A DNA stretch of 64,000 nt from Bradyrhizobium sp. AZCC 2262 (GTDB lineage: Bacteria > Pseudomonadota > Alphaproteobacteria > Rhizobiales > Xanthobacteraceae): assembly GCF_036924535.1 (NCBI RefSeq), contig NZ_JAZHRT010000001.1:1674001-1738000 (forward strand). The letters run 5' to 3'. The first letter of the stretch is position 1, and the number at the start of each line of letters is the position of its first letter. This document shows, piece by piece, positions 26,713 through 35,037 of the stretch. The position numbers were made by a program, and so were the translations under genes. The notes beneath the pieces were generated by a model. The model worked only from the letters and a program-made list of their open reading frames with translations. It was not told where the DNA came from and searched no databases.

Positions 26713-27053
26713 CCGCCTTCACGCTTTTCCTCTGCCTGTTCTGCCAGGTCCTCGTCGTGGCCGGAAACCTCCTGCTCAAGCATGCGATGGCCGGCATAGA
26801 CGGACTAGAGCGATCACGGGTTCAGACCGGCTTGTGGCTCTTCGGCGGCATCGCTCTTTTCAGCCTGTGGTTCTTCCTGTGGCTGGATCTCCTGAGCAAA
26901 TATGAGCTCAGTCAACTCTACGCCTTCGAGGGTCTCGCACCGGTCTTCCTGATGGCTAGCGCCTGGCTCTTCCTCGGCGAGAAAGTGCCGCTGCGCGGCT
27001 GGATCGGCGTCAGCCTGATCGGCGCGGGGCTGATGCTCGTGGCAGGGGCCTAA
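26709..27053 (+). CDS. Half-size SMR/EamA-type membrane transporter (second of a pair)
   Basis: A 114-residue, four-helix protein that begins in an ATGA overlap with the previous gene. LLLKHAMAG in helix 1 parallels the GELLLKIGA of its partner. AFEGLAPVFLMASAWLFLGEKVPLRGWIGVSLIGAGLMLV is the EmrE-like C-terminal half. Pairs of this kind (ArnE/ArnF, YvdR/YvdS) move lipids, lipid-linked sugars or cationic drugs. With an upstream acyltransferase, a lipid- or amine-derived substrate is a reasonable guess only. Confidence 0.82.
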   Translation: MTAFTLFLCLFCQVLVVAGNLLLKHAMAGIDGLERSRVQTGLWLFGGIALFSLWFFLWLDLLSKYELSQLYAFEGLAPVFLMASAWLFLGEKVPLRGWIGVSLIGAGLMLVAGA

Positions 27054-27179
27054 GGCTCTAAAAGCACTTCGGGACCAAGAGAGCCGCTGAGTCCACTCAT
27101 CTGGCAAAGGTCACGGGCGCGATGATTATCAGCCGGTCCGCTCTGCGTCATTCGCGTCGATCTTGGTATGTCCGCGTCA

Positions 27180-27970
27180 TGTCCGATGACGGGGTAATCT
27201 CGGCAATGCTGTTATTCGTTTCCCATTGAAGGCATCGCCCTTGCTCTTGCCGGTCGGCCGACGGGCAAATCCGTAAGGGTTTCGGGTGCGCGACAGCCCC
27301 GGCCCGCTAACCCAAACCCCTGAAAAGCGCTGCGCGCAAAAACGAATTTCACCAGTCATTCCAACGTGATTTGGGTCGTCCAGATTGCGCTGCAAAAATA
27401 TAGCGCTTCTCATTTCCCCCAAATCAGCTCCATCTTCGCGCCATCCCGCCTCATCGAAGAGGGGCGTACGCGTCGTCACGATACGTGGAGTGCGGGTTGC
27501 GGTGGACGCGATGGCGTTGCGCGCGCGAGGCATTGCAGGGCGGCCTCAGGCTTTGTCTTGAGGCTGTGAGCGATCGATCCGCGCAAGACGAGCGGCGCAG
27601 TTCGCGTACGGCAAAACCGTGTGGTCCTGGCACCCGTGGCTGGTGTCAAATCGGCGGAGGTTTTCGAAGCCCAACCGGGTCTCGCAAAGCCGTCAATTCG
27701 CCGATGACGGAGGCAAGAGGAATTCGTCTCCGGGGAGAGCGCGGCATAAGCCGTCAAACCATTGCGCAGGGAAGGCCGGATGCTCTCCGCTGGACCTGTA
27801 TGCTCGTGTGCGCACTTCTTCGTGCACATTGCACACGAGACCGCGGGTGCAGCGCGCACCCGGTCTTCCCTGCGCCCTCTCACGCTAGAGGGGGCAAGCG
27901 GCAAGGTACAACTCGGGCGCGTCGCGCCGCGGGAACGCGCCGGCATATCCGCATCTCCGACCTGATACGA
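27180..27970. repeat. Gene-free mosaic repeat region
   Basis: About 800 bases with several overlapping open frames of basic, Arg/Pro-rich composition but no ribosome sites or family signatures. Internal dyads occur, for example the GTGTGCGCACTTCTTCGTGC and CACACGAGACCGCGGG segments around 27808-27860. From memory, similar sequence recurs across Bradyrhizobium and Rhodopseudomonas chromosomes and is often mis-annotated as small proteins. I could not test this here. The region separates the SMR operon from the thiolase operon. Confidence 0.5.
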
Positions 27971-28101
27971 TTTCCGCTGATAATCATCCCGAGTTGAGTC
28001 TAGTCGCTACTGTCTCGCCCTGCGGAATATCACGGCGCTTGCCAAGGGGGCGGCGACAGGCCAGAAAAAAGCTGGAAAAAGAAACGCCAACGGAGAACGA
28101 T

Positions 28102-29250
28102 TTGACCATCAAGGGCAAAGCCTACATTGCCGGGATTTACGAGCATCCCACCCGGCACGCACCCGATAAATCAACTGCGCAGTTGCACGCCGAGGTCGCC
28201 AAGGGGGCGATCGAGGATGCCGGGCTCACCAAGGCCGACATCGACGGCTATTTCTGCGCCGGCGACGCCCCGGGCGGCCTCTGGCCGATGGTCGATTACC
28301 TCGGATTGAAGGTGCGTCACGTCGATTCCACGGAAACCGGCGGCTGTTCCTATTTGATCCATCTCGGCCACGCCGCGGAGGCGATCGCGGCCGGCAAATG
28401 CTCGATCGCGCTGGTCACACTCGCCGGCAAGCCGCGTACCGGCCCGATGCCGGCGCGCGCCGCCGGTGCGGAAGCCGATTTCGAGGCGGCCTATGGGGCG
28501 ACCACCCACAATGCCTACGGCATGTGTGCCATGCGCCACATGCACGACTACGGCACCACGAGCGAACAGCTCGCCTGGATCAAGGTCGCGGCCTCCCATC
28601 ACGCCCAGTACAACCCGCATGCAATGCTCAAGGAGGTCGTCACCGTCGAGGATGTTCTGAACTCGCCGATGATCTCGGACCCGCTGCACCGGATGGATTG
28701 CTGCGTCGTCACCGATGGCGGCGGCGCGATGATCGTGACCACGCCGGAGATCGCGAAGAGCCTGAAGAAGCCGCTGGTGCGGCTGATCGGCCATGGCGAG
28801 GCGATGAAGGGCCCGCGCGGCGGCAAGGATCTCGACCTCACTTATTCCGCCGGCATCTGGTCCGGCCCGCGCGCCTTCGAGGAGGCCGGCGTCACGCCAA
28901 AGGATATCAAGTACGCCTCGATCTATGACAGCTTCACCATCACGGTGCTGATGCAACTCGAGGACCTCGGCTTCTGCAAGAAAGGCGAGGGCGGCAAGTT
29001 CGTCTCCGACGGCAATTTGATTTCGGGCGTCGGCAAGCTGCCGTTCAACACCGATGGCGGCGGCCTCTGCAGCAACCACCCGGTCAACCGCGGCGGCATG
29101 ACCAAGATCCTCGAGGCTGTCCGCCAGTTGCGCGGAGAAGCCCATCCGAAGGTGCAGGTGCCGAATTGCGATCTCGCAGTCGCCCACGGCACCGGCGGAC
29201 TTCTCGGCGTGCGTCACGCCGCCTCAACCTGCATTCTGGAGCGCGTGTAA
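28102..29250 (+). CDS. SCP2-like thiolase (acetyl-CoA acetyltransferase family)
   Basis: A 382-residue thiolase-fold protein. The nucleophile Cys is expected in the segment DSTETGGCSYLIHLGHAAEAI. NAYGMCAMRHMHDYGTT is a conserved loop. NPVNRGGM-like motifs are replaced by CSNHPVNRGGMTKILEAVRQLRGE, and the end carries AVAHGTGGLLGVRHAASTCIL. Bacterial proteins of this type work with a DUF35 partner, as in the steroid side-chain lyases. The start is TTG 28102 (reads LTIKGKAYIAG), with GGAG at 28092 at normal distance. The stop codon TAA shares two bases with the next ATG. Confidence 0.86.
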   Translation: MTIKGKAYIAGIYEHPTRHAPDKSTAQLHAEVAKGAIEDAGLTKADIDGYFCAGDAPGGLWPMVDYLGLKVRHVDSTETGGCSYLIHLGHAAEAIAAGKCSIALVTLAGKPRTGPMPARAAGAEADFEAAYGATTHNAYGMCAMRHMHDYGTTSEQLAWIKVAASHHAQYNPHAMLKEVVTVEDVLNSPMISDPLHRMDCCVVTDGGGAMIVTTPEIAKSLKKPLVRLIGHGEAMKGPRGGKDLDLTYSAGIWSGPRAFEEAGVTPKDIKYASIYDSFTITVLMQLEDLGFCKKGEGGKFVSDGNLISGVGKLPFNTDGGGLCSNHPVNRGGMTKILEAVRQLRGEAHPKVQVPNCDLAVAHGTGGLLGVRHAASTCILERV

Positions 29251-29639
29251 TGGCCGAAGCAAAGAAATATCCGGCACCGGTGACCAATCCGGAAACCGCG
29301 CAGTTCTGGGAAGCGGCCAAGGCCGGCAAGTTCATGATCAAGCGCTGCACCGCCTGCGGCGAGCCGCATTACTTTCCGCGCTCGATCTGCCCGTTCTGCT
29401 TCTCCGACAAGACCGTGTGGGAAGAGAGCTCGGGTGAAGCCACGATCTACACCTACAGCCTGATGCGCAAATCGGCGACCGGTCCGTACGCCATCGCCTA
29501 TGTCACGCTGAAGGAAGGCCCGTCGCTGCAGACCAACATCGTCGATTGCGATCTAACGAGCCTGAAGATCGGCCAGAAGGTGAAGGTGGTGTTCAAGCCC
29601 ACCGACGGCGCCCCACTGCCATTCTTCACGGCGGCCTAG
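29250..29639 (+). CDS. DUF35 OB-fold/zinc-ribbon acyl-CoA-associated protein
   Basis: A 129-residue DUF35 protein. The zinc ribbon C-T-A-C-G (about 32-36) pairs with C-P-F-C (about 47-50) near the N-terminus. An OB fold with the strand GEATIYTYSLMRKSATGPYAIAYVTLKEGP follows. Members bind CoA-linked substrates and form obligate complexes with thiolases or enoyl-CoA hydratases. The TAATG overlap with the thiolase gene indicates coupled translation and probably complex formation. Confidence 0.88.
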   Translation: MAEAKKYPAPVTNPETAQFWEAAKAGKFMIKRCTACGEPHYFPRSICPFCFSDKTVWEESSGEATIYTYSLMRKSATGPYAIAYVTLKEGPSLQTNIVDCDLTSLKIGQKVKVVFKPTDGAPLPFFTAA

Positions 29640-29673
29640 CGAAGTTGCGCGCGCTGCGCGCCAAACATTGGGT

Positions 29674-29746
29674 CGTCATCCCCGCGAAAGCGGGGATCCA
29701 GTAAACACCGGCGATTACTGGATGCCCGCCTGCGCGGGCATGACGG
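29674..29746. repeat. Intergenic palindrome (CGTCATCCCCGCGAAAGCGGGG type)
   Basis: CGTCATCCCCGCG is mirrored by CGCGGGCATGACGG, and CCAGTA/TACTGG pairs inside. Together they form a 73-base hairpin unit. It lies between the DUF35 and MaoC genes, 30 bases ahead of the MaoC start. Confidence 0.8.
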
Positions 29747-29775
29747 TGAGAACAAAATCGGGAGAAGATGACCGC

Positions 29776-30636
29776 ATGCCAATCAATTACGAACAGCTCA
29801 TGGCTCTGAAAAATCTCGGCCAGAAATACGCCTATACCGACCGCGAGGTGATGCTCTACGCCTACGGGATCGGCATGGGCGGCGATCCGATGGACGAGAA
29901 CGAACTCGCCTACGTCAACGAAGGCACCTTCACCCCGCGTCCCCTCAAGGTCGTGCCGACCTTCGCTTCGGTGGCAGCGTGGGGCTCAGGGCCCGGCGAG
30001 ATGAATCTCAACCGCGTAATGGTGGTCGACGGCGAGCGTGACATCACCTTCCACAAGCCGCTGCCGGGCGCGGCCAGGATCACGGCCGACTCGACGGTGC
30101 TCGACGTCTTCGACAAGGGCAAGGACAAGGGCGCCGTGATCCGGCACCAGACCGTGCTGAAGGACGAGAGCGGCGAGAAGCTCGCCACGCTGGTGGCTTC
30201 GCGTTTTGCGCGCGGTGACGGCGGCTTTGGCGGCCCATCCGAAGGCCAGCCCGAACCGCACAAGGTGCCGAGCAGGGCGCCCGACAAGATCGTCGACATC
30301 ACGACGCGTCCGGACCAGGCGCTGGTCTATCGCCTCTGCGGCGACCGCAACCCGCTGCACTCCGATCCGGAGTTTGCCAGGAAGGCCGGTTTCCCGAAGC
30401 CGATCCTGCACGGCATGTGCACCTACGGCATCACCTGCCGCGGCGTGCTGCAGACCTATGCCGACTACGATCCGTCCGCCTTCAAACAGCACGTCGCGCG
30501 CTTTTCCTCGCCGGTCTTCCCCGGCGAGACCGTGACGATGGAATTGTGGAAGGACGGCAACGTCGTCTCGTTCGAAGCCAAGGTGAAGTCGCGTGGCGTC
30601 ACCGTGATCAAGAGCGGGAAAACGGTGCTGGGTTGA
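29776..30636 (+). CDS. MaoC-family (R)-specific enoyl-CoA hydratase
   Basis: A 286-residue two-hotdog hydratase. The first hotdog (about 1-140) is a linker-type domain; the second carries the active-site motif YRLCGDRNPLHSDPEFARKAGFPKPILHGM (D and H at about residues 190-195), as in MFE-2 hydratase 2. It adds water to trans-2-enoyl-CoA to give (R)-3-hydroxyacyl-CoA. GGAGAAGATGACCGC precedes ATG 29776. It works in series with the SDR encoded next. Confidence 0.9.
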   Translation: MPINYEQLMALKNLGQKYAYTDREVMLYAYGIGMGGDPMDENELAYVNEGTFTPRPLKVVPTFASVAAWGSGPGEMNLNRVMVVDGERDITFHKPLPGAARITADSTVLDVFDKGKDKGAVIRHQTVLKDESGEKLATLVASRFARGDGGFGGPSEGQPEPHKVPSRAPDKIVDITTRPDQALVYRLCGDRNPLHSDPEFARKAGFPKPILHGMCTYGITCRGVLQTYADYDPSAFKQHVARFSSPVFPGETVTMELWKDGNVVSFEAKVKSRGVTVIKSGKTVLG

Positions 30637-30641
30637 AATTT

Positions 30642-30719
30642 CCGTCATTCCGGGATGGTCCGAAGGACCAGACCCGGAATCTCGAGGTTCCGGGTTCGCT
30701 TCGCGCCCCGGAATGACGG
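30642..30719. repeat. Intergenic palindrome (CCGTCATTCCGGGATGG type), copy 1
   Basis: CCGTCATTCCGGG at the left faces CCCCGGAATGACGG at the right, with GGTCCGAAGGACC inside. Length is 78 bases. The right half is nearly identical to the element at 31635-31709. It lies in the gap between the hydratase and SDR genes. Confidence 0.8.
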
Positions 30720-30748
30720 TGCAAAACAAAGAAGGCGGGAGAGAACAA

Positions 30749-31630
30749 ATGGGATTACTCGACGGCAAGGTTGCCATCATCACCGGCGCAGGCGGCGGGC
30801 TCGGTGAGGCCTACGCAAAGCTGTTCGCGCGCGAGGGCGCGGCGGTCGTGGTCAATGATCTCGGCGGTCCCCGCGACGGTTCCGGCGCCGACGTGTCGAT
30901 GGCGCAGAAAGTGGTCAACGCGATCAAGGAAGAGGGCGGCCGTGCCGTCGCCAACGGTTCCGACATTTCGACCATCGCCGGCGGGCAGTCGGTATTCGAC
31001 GACGCCATCAAGAATTTCGGCCGCGCCGATATTCTGGTGAACAACGCCGGCATCCTGCTCGACGAGACTTTTGCCAAGGCCAAGGAAGCCAACTGGGACA
31101 GGGTGATCAGGGTGCACCTCAAAGGCACCTTCTGCTGCACCCAGCCGGTGTTCAAATGGATGCGCGAGAACGGCGGCGGCGTCATCGTCAACACCTCCTC
31201 GACCTCGGGCCTGATCGGCAATTTCGGCCAGACCAATTATGGCGCCGCCAAGGGCGGTATCTGGGGACTGTCGAACGTGCTGGCGATCGAGGGCCGCAAA
31301 TACAACATCCGGATCTGGACGCTGGCCCCGGGCGCGCTGACCCGCATGACCGCCGACCTGCCGCGCTATAAGGAGAACCCCGGCGCGGCGCTGGGCCCGG
31401 ACGGCATCGCGCCGGCCGTGCTATACATGGTCAGCGACTTGTCGGGCGACCAGACCGGCAAGGTGCTCGGCGTCTCCGGCCCCCGTGGGGTCCGCGAGCT
31501 GCGGATGATGGAAATGGAAGGCTGGACGCCGCCGTTTACGGGGTGGAAGGCCGAGGATATCGTGACCCACGCCAAGGAAATCTTCTTCTCCGAGGAGGAT
31601 ATCAAGAAGTCGGCGCGGCGATTTAAGTGA
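30749..31630 (+). CDS. SDR-family (R)-3-hydroxyacyl-CoA dehydrogenase
   Basis: A 293-residue short-chain dehydrogenase. The NAD motif ITGAGGGLGEAYA is at about residues 11-24, NNAG at about 93, the catalytic Ser in NTSSTSGLIG and Tyr/Lys in NYGAAKGG. DLGGPRDGSGADVSMAQKVV matches the 3-hydroxyacyl-CoA dehydrogenase domain of MFE-2. It oxidises (R)-3-hydroxyacyl-CoA, complementing the hydratase upstream. GGCGGGAGAGAAC precedes ATG 30749. Confidence 0.9.
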   Translation: MGLLDGKVAIITGAGGGLGEAYAKLFAREGAAVVVNDLGGPRDGSGADVSMAQKVVNAIKEEGGRAVANGSDISTIAGGQSVFDDAIKNFGRADILVNNAGILLDETFAKAKEANWDRVIRVHLKGTFCCTQPVFKWMRENGGGVIVNTSSTSGLIGNFGQTNYGAAKGGIWGLSNVLAIEGRKYNIRIWTLAPGALTRMTADLPRYKENPGAALGPDGIAPAVLYMVSDLSGDQTGKVLGVSGPRGVRELRMMEMEGWTPPFTGWKAEDIVTHAKEIFFSEEDIKKSARRFK

Positions 31631-31634
31631 ATGT

Positions 31635-31709
31635 CGTTCCGGGGCGATGCGATAGCATCGAACCCGGAACCTCGAGATTCCGGGTTCGCTTCGCGCCCCG
31701 GAATGACGG
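31635..31709. repeat. Intergenic palindrome (CGTTCCGGGGCG type), copy 2
   Basis: The unit ends in CGCCCCGGAATGACGG, as does copy 1. CGATGCGATAGCATCG forms a second, small hairpin. It lies 20 bases ahead of the DapA-like gene. Confidence 0.75.
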
Positions 31710-31729
31710 AAAACAGGACAGACGCACCA

Positions 31730-32687
31730 ATGACCAAGCTTACCGCCCAGGCCGCAGGCACTTTTGCGATCGCGCCGACGCCGTTCCACGATGACGGCCG
31801 TATCGACGAGAAATCGATCGACCGGCTGACCGATTTCTACGCCGAAGTCGGCTGCGATGGCGTCACCGTGCTCGGCATTCTGGGCGAGGCGCCAAAACTC
31901 GACGCAGCCGAGGCCGAGCAGGTGGCGGTACGCTTCGTCAAGCGCGCCAAGAACATGCAGATCATCGTCGGCGTCTCGGCGCCGGGATTTGCCTCGATGC
32001 GCTCGCTGGCCAAGGCCTCGATGGATGCCGGCGCCGCCGGCGTCATGATCGCGCCGCCGCCGCATTTACGCACCGATGACCAGATCACGGGCTATTTCAA
32101 GCAGGCGCAGGAAGCGATCGGCGACGAGATTCCCTGGGTGCTGCAGGACTATCCGCTGACGCTCAACGTCGTCTTCACGCCTGCCGTGATCCGCAAGATC
32201 GTGATGGACTCGCCGTCCTGCGTCATGCTCAAGCATGAGGATTGGCCGGGCCTGGAGAAGATTTCGACGCTGCGTGGCTATCAGAAAGACGGCTCGCTGA
32301 AGCCGATGTCGATTCTCGTTGGCAACGGCGGCTTGTTCCTCGATTTCGAGATGGAGCGCGGCGCCGACGGTGCCATGACCGGCTACGCCTTCCCGGAATT
32401 GCTGATCGATGTCGTCAAGCTGCAAAAGGCCGGCAAGCGCGATGCCGCGCATGATCTGTTCGACGCCCATCTGCCACTGATCCGTTACGAGCAGCAGCCG
32501 CGGCGCGGGCCTGTCGGTGCGCAAATACGTGCTGCAGAAGCGCGGCATCATCTCGTCCAGCGCGCAGCGCAAGCCCGGCGCGACGATTACGGCGACCGCA
32601 AAGGCCGAGGTCGATTATCTCTTGTCGCGGGTGGCGCGCGTCGACCGCCGCGCCAATCTGCAACCGCAATCCAGCGCGGCAGGCTAG
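31730..32687 (+). pseudogene. Dihydrodipicolinate synthase-family aldolase, frameshifted near its end
   Basis: Residues 1-257 read as a normal DapA/NanA-fold lyase: GILGEAPKL (substrate loop), DYPLTL and the Schiff-base Lys in CVMLKHEDW. At 32495-32507 one extra base in CCGCGGCGCGGG breaks the frame. Beyond it, the correct frame continues as GLSVRKYVLQKRGIISSSAQ to a TAG at 32685-32687, the usual family C-terminus. As written, the open frame instead runs on to 32800 into the next gene. The precise aldol substrate is unknown. Either the gene is broken or the base is a sequencing error. Confidence 0.8.
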
Positions 32688-32691
32688 TCCA

Positions 32692-33515
32692 ATGGCCGAG
32701 ACCGTTGCCCCGCGTCCCGCATCCACCATCCTGCTGCTGCGCGACAGCGCAGGCGCCAAGGCCGACGGCAAGAGCCGCGAAGAGATCGAAGTCTTCATGA
32801 TGGTTCGCCATTATGAGATCGACTTCAACTCCGGCGCGCTGGTGTTTCCCGGCGGCAGTGTCGACAAGGGCGACAAGGAGATCATCGCGACGCCAGAGCT
32901 TTACTCGGGCGGCGAGGGGTTGGACGAGGCCACGCTGAGCTTCCGCATCGCTGCGATCCGCGAAACCTTCGAGGAAAGCGGTATCCTTTTGGCGCGGCCG
33001 AAAAAGGCTCGAAGGCGCTGGTCGATGCCAGGCGCGCCAGCGAAATCGAGACGGCGCATCGCGCTGACCTTTGCGACAGCAAGATCAGCTTCCTCAAGGT
33101 GCTGGCCGATAACGGCATGGTGCTGGCGCTCGACGAACTCGTGCCCTATGCGCACTGGATCACGCCGGAGGGCATGCCAAAACGGTTCGACACCTGGTTC
33201 TTTCTTGCCGCCGCGCCGCCGGAACAGGTCGGCGCCCATGACGGCAAGGAATCCACCGACTCGATCTGGGTGTCGCCGCGCGAGGCGCTCGAAGGCGGCG
33301 AGACCGGGCGCTTCAAGCTGCCGTTCCCCACCACGCGCAACCTGATAAAGCTCGGCAAGCAACCAAGCGTGAAGGCGGCGCTCGACGACTCCAGAGGCAA
33401 ATCCGTCGTCACCGTGACGCCGGTCATGACCCGGAACAATGGCGGCCGCCAGCTTCGCATTCCCCTTGAAGCCGGTTACGACGGCGACGTGTTCGAGGTC
33501 GGTTCGGTCGGCTGA
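32692..33515 (+). pseudogene. Nudix hydrolase, frameshifted in the middle
   Basis: The N-terminal reading frame (MAETVAPRPASTILLLRD ... LVFPGGSVDKGD ... AAIRETFEESGILLARPKK) contains a Nudix-like box with the RETFEES motif. After about 33000 the frame is lost; in a second frame, ALVDARRASEIETAHRADL continues without gap into LADNGMVLALDELVPYAHWIT and to the stop at 33513-33515. One base is missing in the A-run 33001-33005. Rejoined, the protein would be about 274 residues, the usual length of this acyl-CoA/NUDIX subfamily. The ATG lies 4 bases after the previous stop codon. Confidence 0.8.
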
Positions 33516-33609
33516 AGATTGCATCGACACTTCGGTGGATGGCGAAGTATCGCAGTGCCCGCAGCCTGTAATGTCCGGTCCTGACATAGACAAGACCGGG
33601 GTCACGGAC

Positions 33610-34533
33610 ATGGACGAGCTGCAACCGAAACATCAGGGGATCGCGAGCGAACTGGCGCTGCTGCTGGCGCTCGCGACGCTGTGGGGCGCGTCCTACACGT
33701 TCCTGAAAGTCGCAGTGGCGACGATCCCGCCGGTGACGCTGATTGCGGGGCGCACCCTGATCGCCGGGTTGCTGCTCGTTGTGATCATGCACTGGCGCGG
33801 GATGAAATTGCCGGCGGATGCCGCGAATTGGCGCCGCTTCCTGTTCCAGGCCTGCCTCAACAGCGTCATTCCGTGGACCCTGGTGGCCTGGGGCACGCAG
33901 GCGCTGGACGCCGGCGTTGCCACCATCCTCAATTCGACTGCGCCGATATTCACGTTCATCCTGACGGTCGCAGTCACGCGCCACGAGGCGGTGACGTCAC
34001 GCAAGCTGGTCGGCGTCGTCTCGGGCATGGCGGGCATCTGCCTGATCGTCGGCATGCAGGCGCTGGCGGGCCTGGGCGAGCAACTGGCCGCGCAGATCGT
34101 CATGCTGCTCGCCGCCACCTGCTACGCGGGCGCGGCGATCTTCGGCCGCAGCTTCAAGGATCTCGATCCGATGGCGCCGGCGGCGGGATCGCTGCTCTGC
34201 GGCGCGGCGATCCTGATCCCGGCGAGCCTGGTGATGGAGCGGCCGTGGACGCTGGCGCCTTCGGTAAATTCGTTGCTGGCGCTGACAGCGCTCGCGGTGT
34301 TCTCGACCGCGCTCGCCTTCGTGATCTATTTCCGCCTGATCCAGACGCTGGGATCGATCGGCGCCACCGCGCAGGCCTATCTGCGGGTGCCGATCGGCGT
34401 CGCGGTCGGCGTGATTTTTCTCGGCGAGCAGTTGAGTTCGTCCGCCTGGATCGGCCTTGCCTGTGTCGTCGTCGGTGTCGCCGCGATGACGATTCCACCG
34501 CGAAAGGCGAAACCGATCGGGGAGGCTGTCTGA
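33610..34533 (+). CDS. EamA/DMT-family transporter
   Basis: A 307-residue membrane protein with ten predicted helices arranged as two EamA halves. LALLLALATLWGASYTFLKVAVATIPPVTLIAGRTLIAGLLL is the first-half signature and ALAFVIYFRLIQTLGSIGATAQAYLRVPIGVAVGVIFLGEQLSSSAWIG the second. Members export amino acids or other metabolites. ATG 33610 is preferred to ATG 33571 on length and hydrophobic start. It is close after the Nudix gene but the gap of 95 bases leaves cotranscription open. Confidence 0.87.
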   Translation: MDELQPKHQGIASELALLLALATLWGASYTFLKVAVATIPPVTLIAGRTLIAGLLLVVIMHWRGMKLPADAANWRRFLFQACLNSVIPWTLVAWGTQALDAGVATILNSTAPIFTFILTVAVTRHEAVTSRKLVGVVSGMAGICLIVGMQALAGLGEQLAAQIVMLLAATCYAGAAIFGRSFKDLDPMAPAAGSLLCGAAILIPASLVMERPWTLAPSVNSLLALTALAVFSTALAFVIYFRLIQTLGSIGATAQAYLRVPIGVAVGVIFLGEQLSSSAWIGLACVVVGVAAMTIPPRKAKPIGEAV

Positions 34534-34540
34534 ACGGGTT

Positions 34541-34966
34541 TTACGCCAGAAAGGCATCGACTTGCGCCTGGTCCTGGTCGTAGACCCAGCATTCGGAAAG
34601 CAGTCCGTCGTGCACGGCGTACACCAGCAAGCGCTCGACCTCGGCCGTCTTTCCGTCGCGCTCGAAGCGCTCGCGGACCAGCAGCGCACCGCGCTCAGGC
34701 CCGGCCATGACGTCGACGATGGCGAGCAGCCGGCGATTGGTGCGACGCGTGACTTCGGCCAGGACGCCGAGCGCGGCGGCCTTGCCGGCGTGGTCGCCCG
34801 CCAGCGGGTTGCGGCCGAAATAATGCAGTGTGAAGTCGTCATGATAGCAGGCGGCAAGTGCTGAACGATCGCCCGCGAGCCAAGCGCTCGCGTAGCGGCC
34901 AACGGCTAATCGCGTACGCTCAATCGCGGCCTGGTGCTCGATTTCGGACCGGTTATTTGCCATCAT
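34541..34966 (-). CDS. SnoaL-like (NTF2-fold) protein
   Basis: A 141-residue cone-shaped NTF2-fold protein. RTRLAVGRYASAWLAGDRSALAACYHDDFTLHYFGRNPLAGDHAG is the usual N-terminal helix-strand unit of SnoaL-like/ketosteroid isomerase-like proteins. DQDQAQVDAFLA ends it. Two adjacent ATGs (34966, 34963) are possible starts. It is divergent from the AraC regulator at 35038, so that regulator may control it. Confidence 0.78.
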   Translation of the reverse strand: MMANNRSEIEHQAAIERTRLAVGRYASAWLAGDRSALAACYHDDFTLHYFGRNPLAGDHAGKAAALGVLAEVTRRTNRRLLAIVDVMAGPERGALLVRERFERDGKTAEVERLLVYAVHDGLLSECWVYDQDQAQVDAFLA

Positions 34967-35037
34967 TGTCAATCCCAGGGATCGTTGCATTCCTGAGGTT
35001 AGATCCGCCTGACAATCCGGGCTTTCAAGAACTGGCT

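Noticed and set aside
27476..27997. Overlapping 118-170 codon frames in the gap region
   Set aside because: Found on both strands, basic and repetitive, no start signals; more like repeat DNA than genes.
28171..29217. 348-codon open frame on the minus strand
   Set aside because: Antisense to the thiolase gene.
32480..33010. Programmed ribosomal frameshifting in the DapA-like and Nudix genes
   Set aside because: The two sites lack a common slippery heptamer or downstream stem, and one needs loss while the other needs gain of a base. Mutation or sequence error is simpler.
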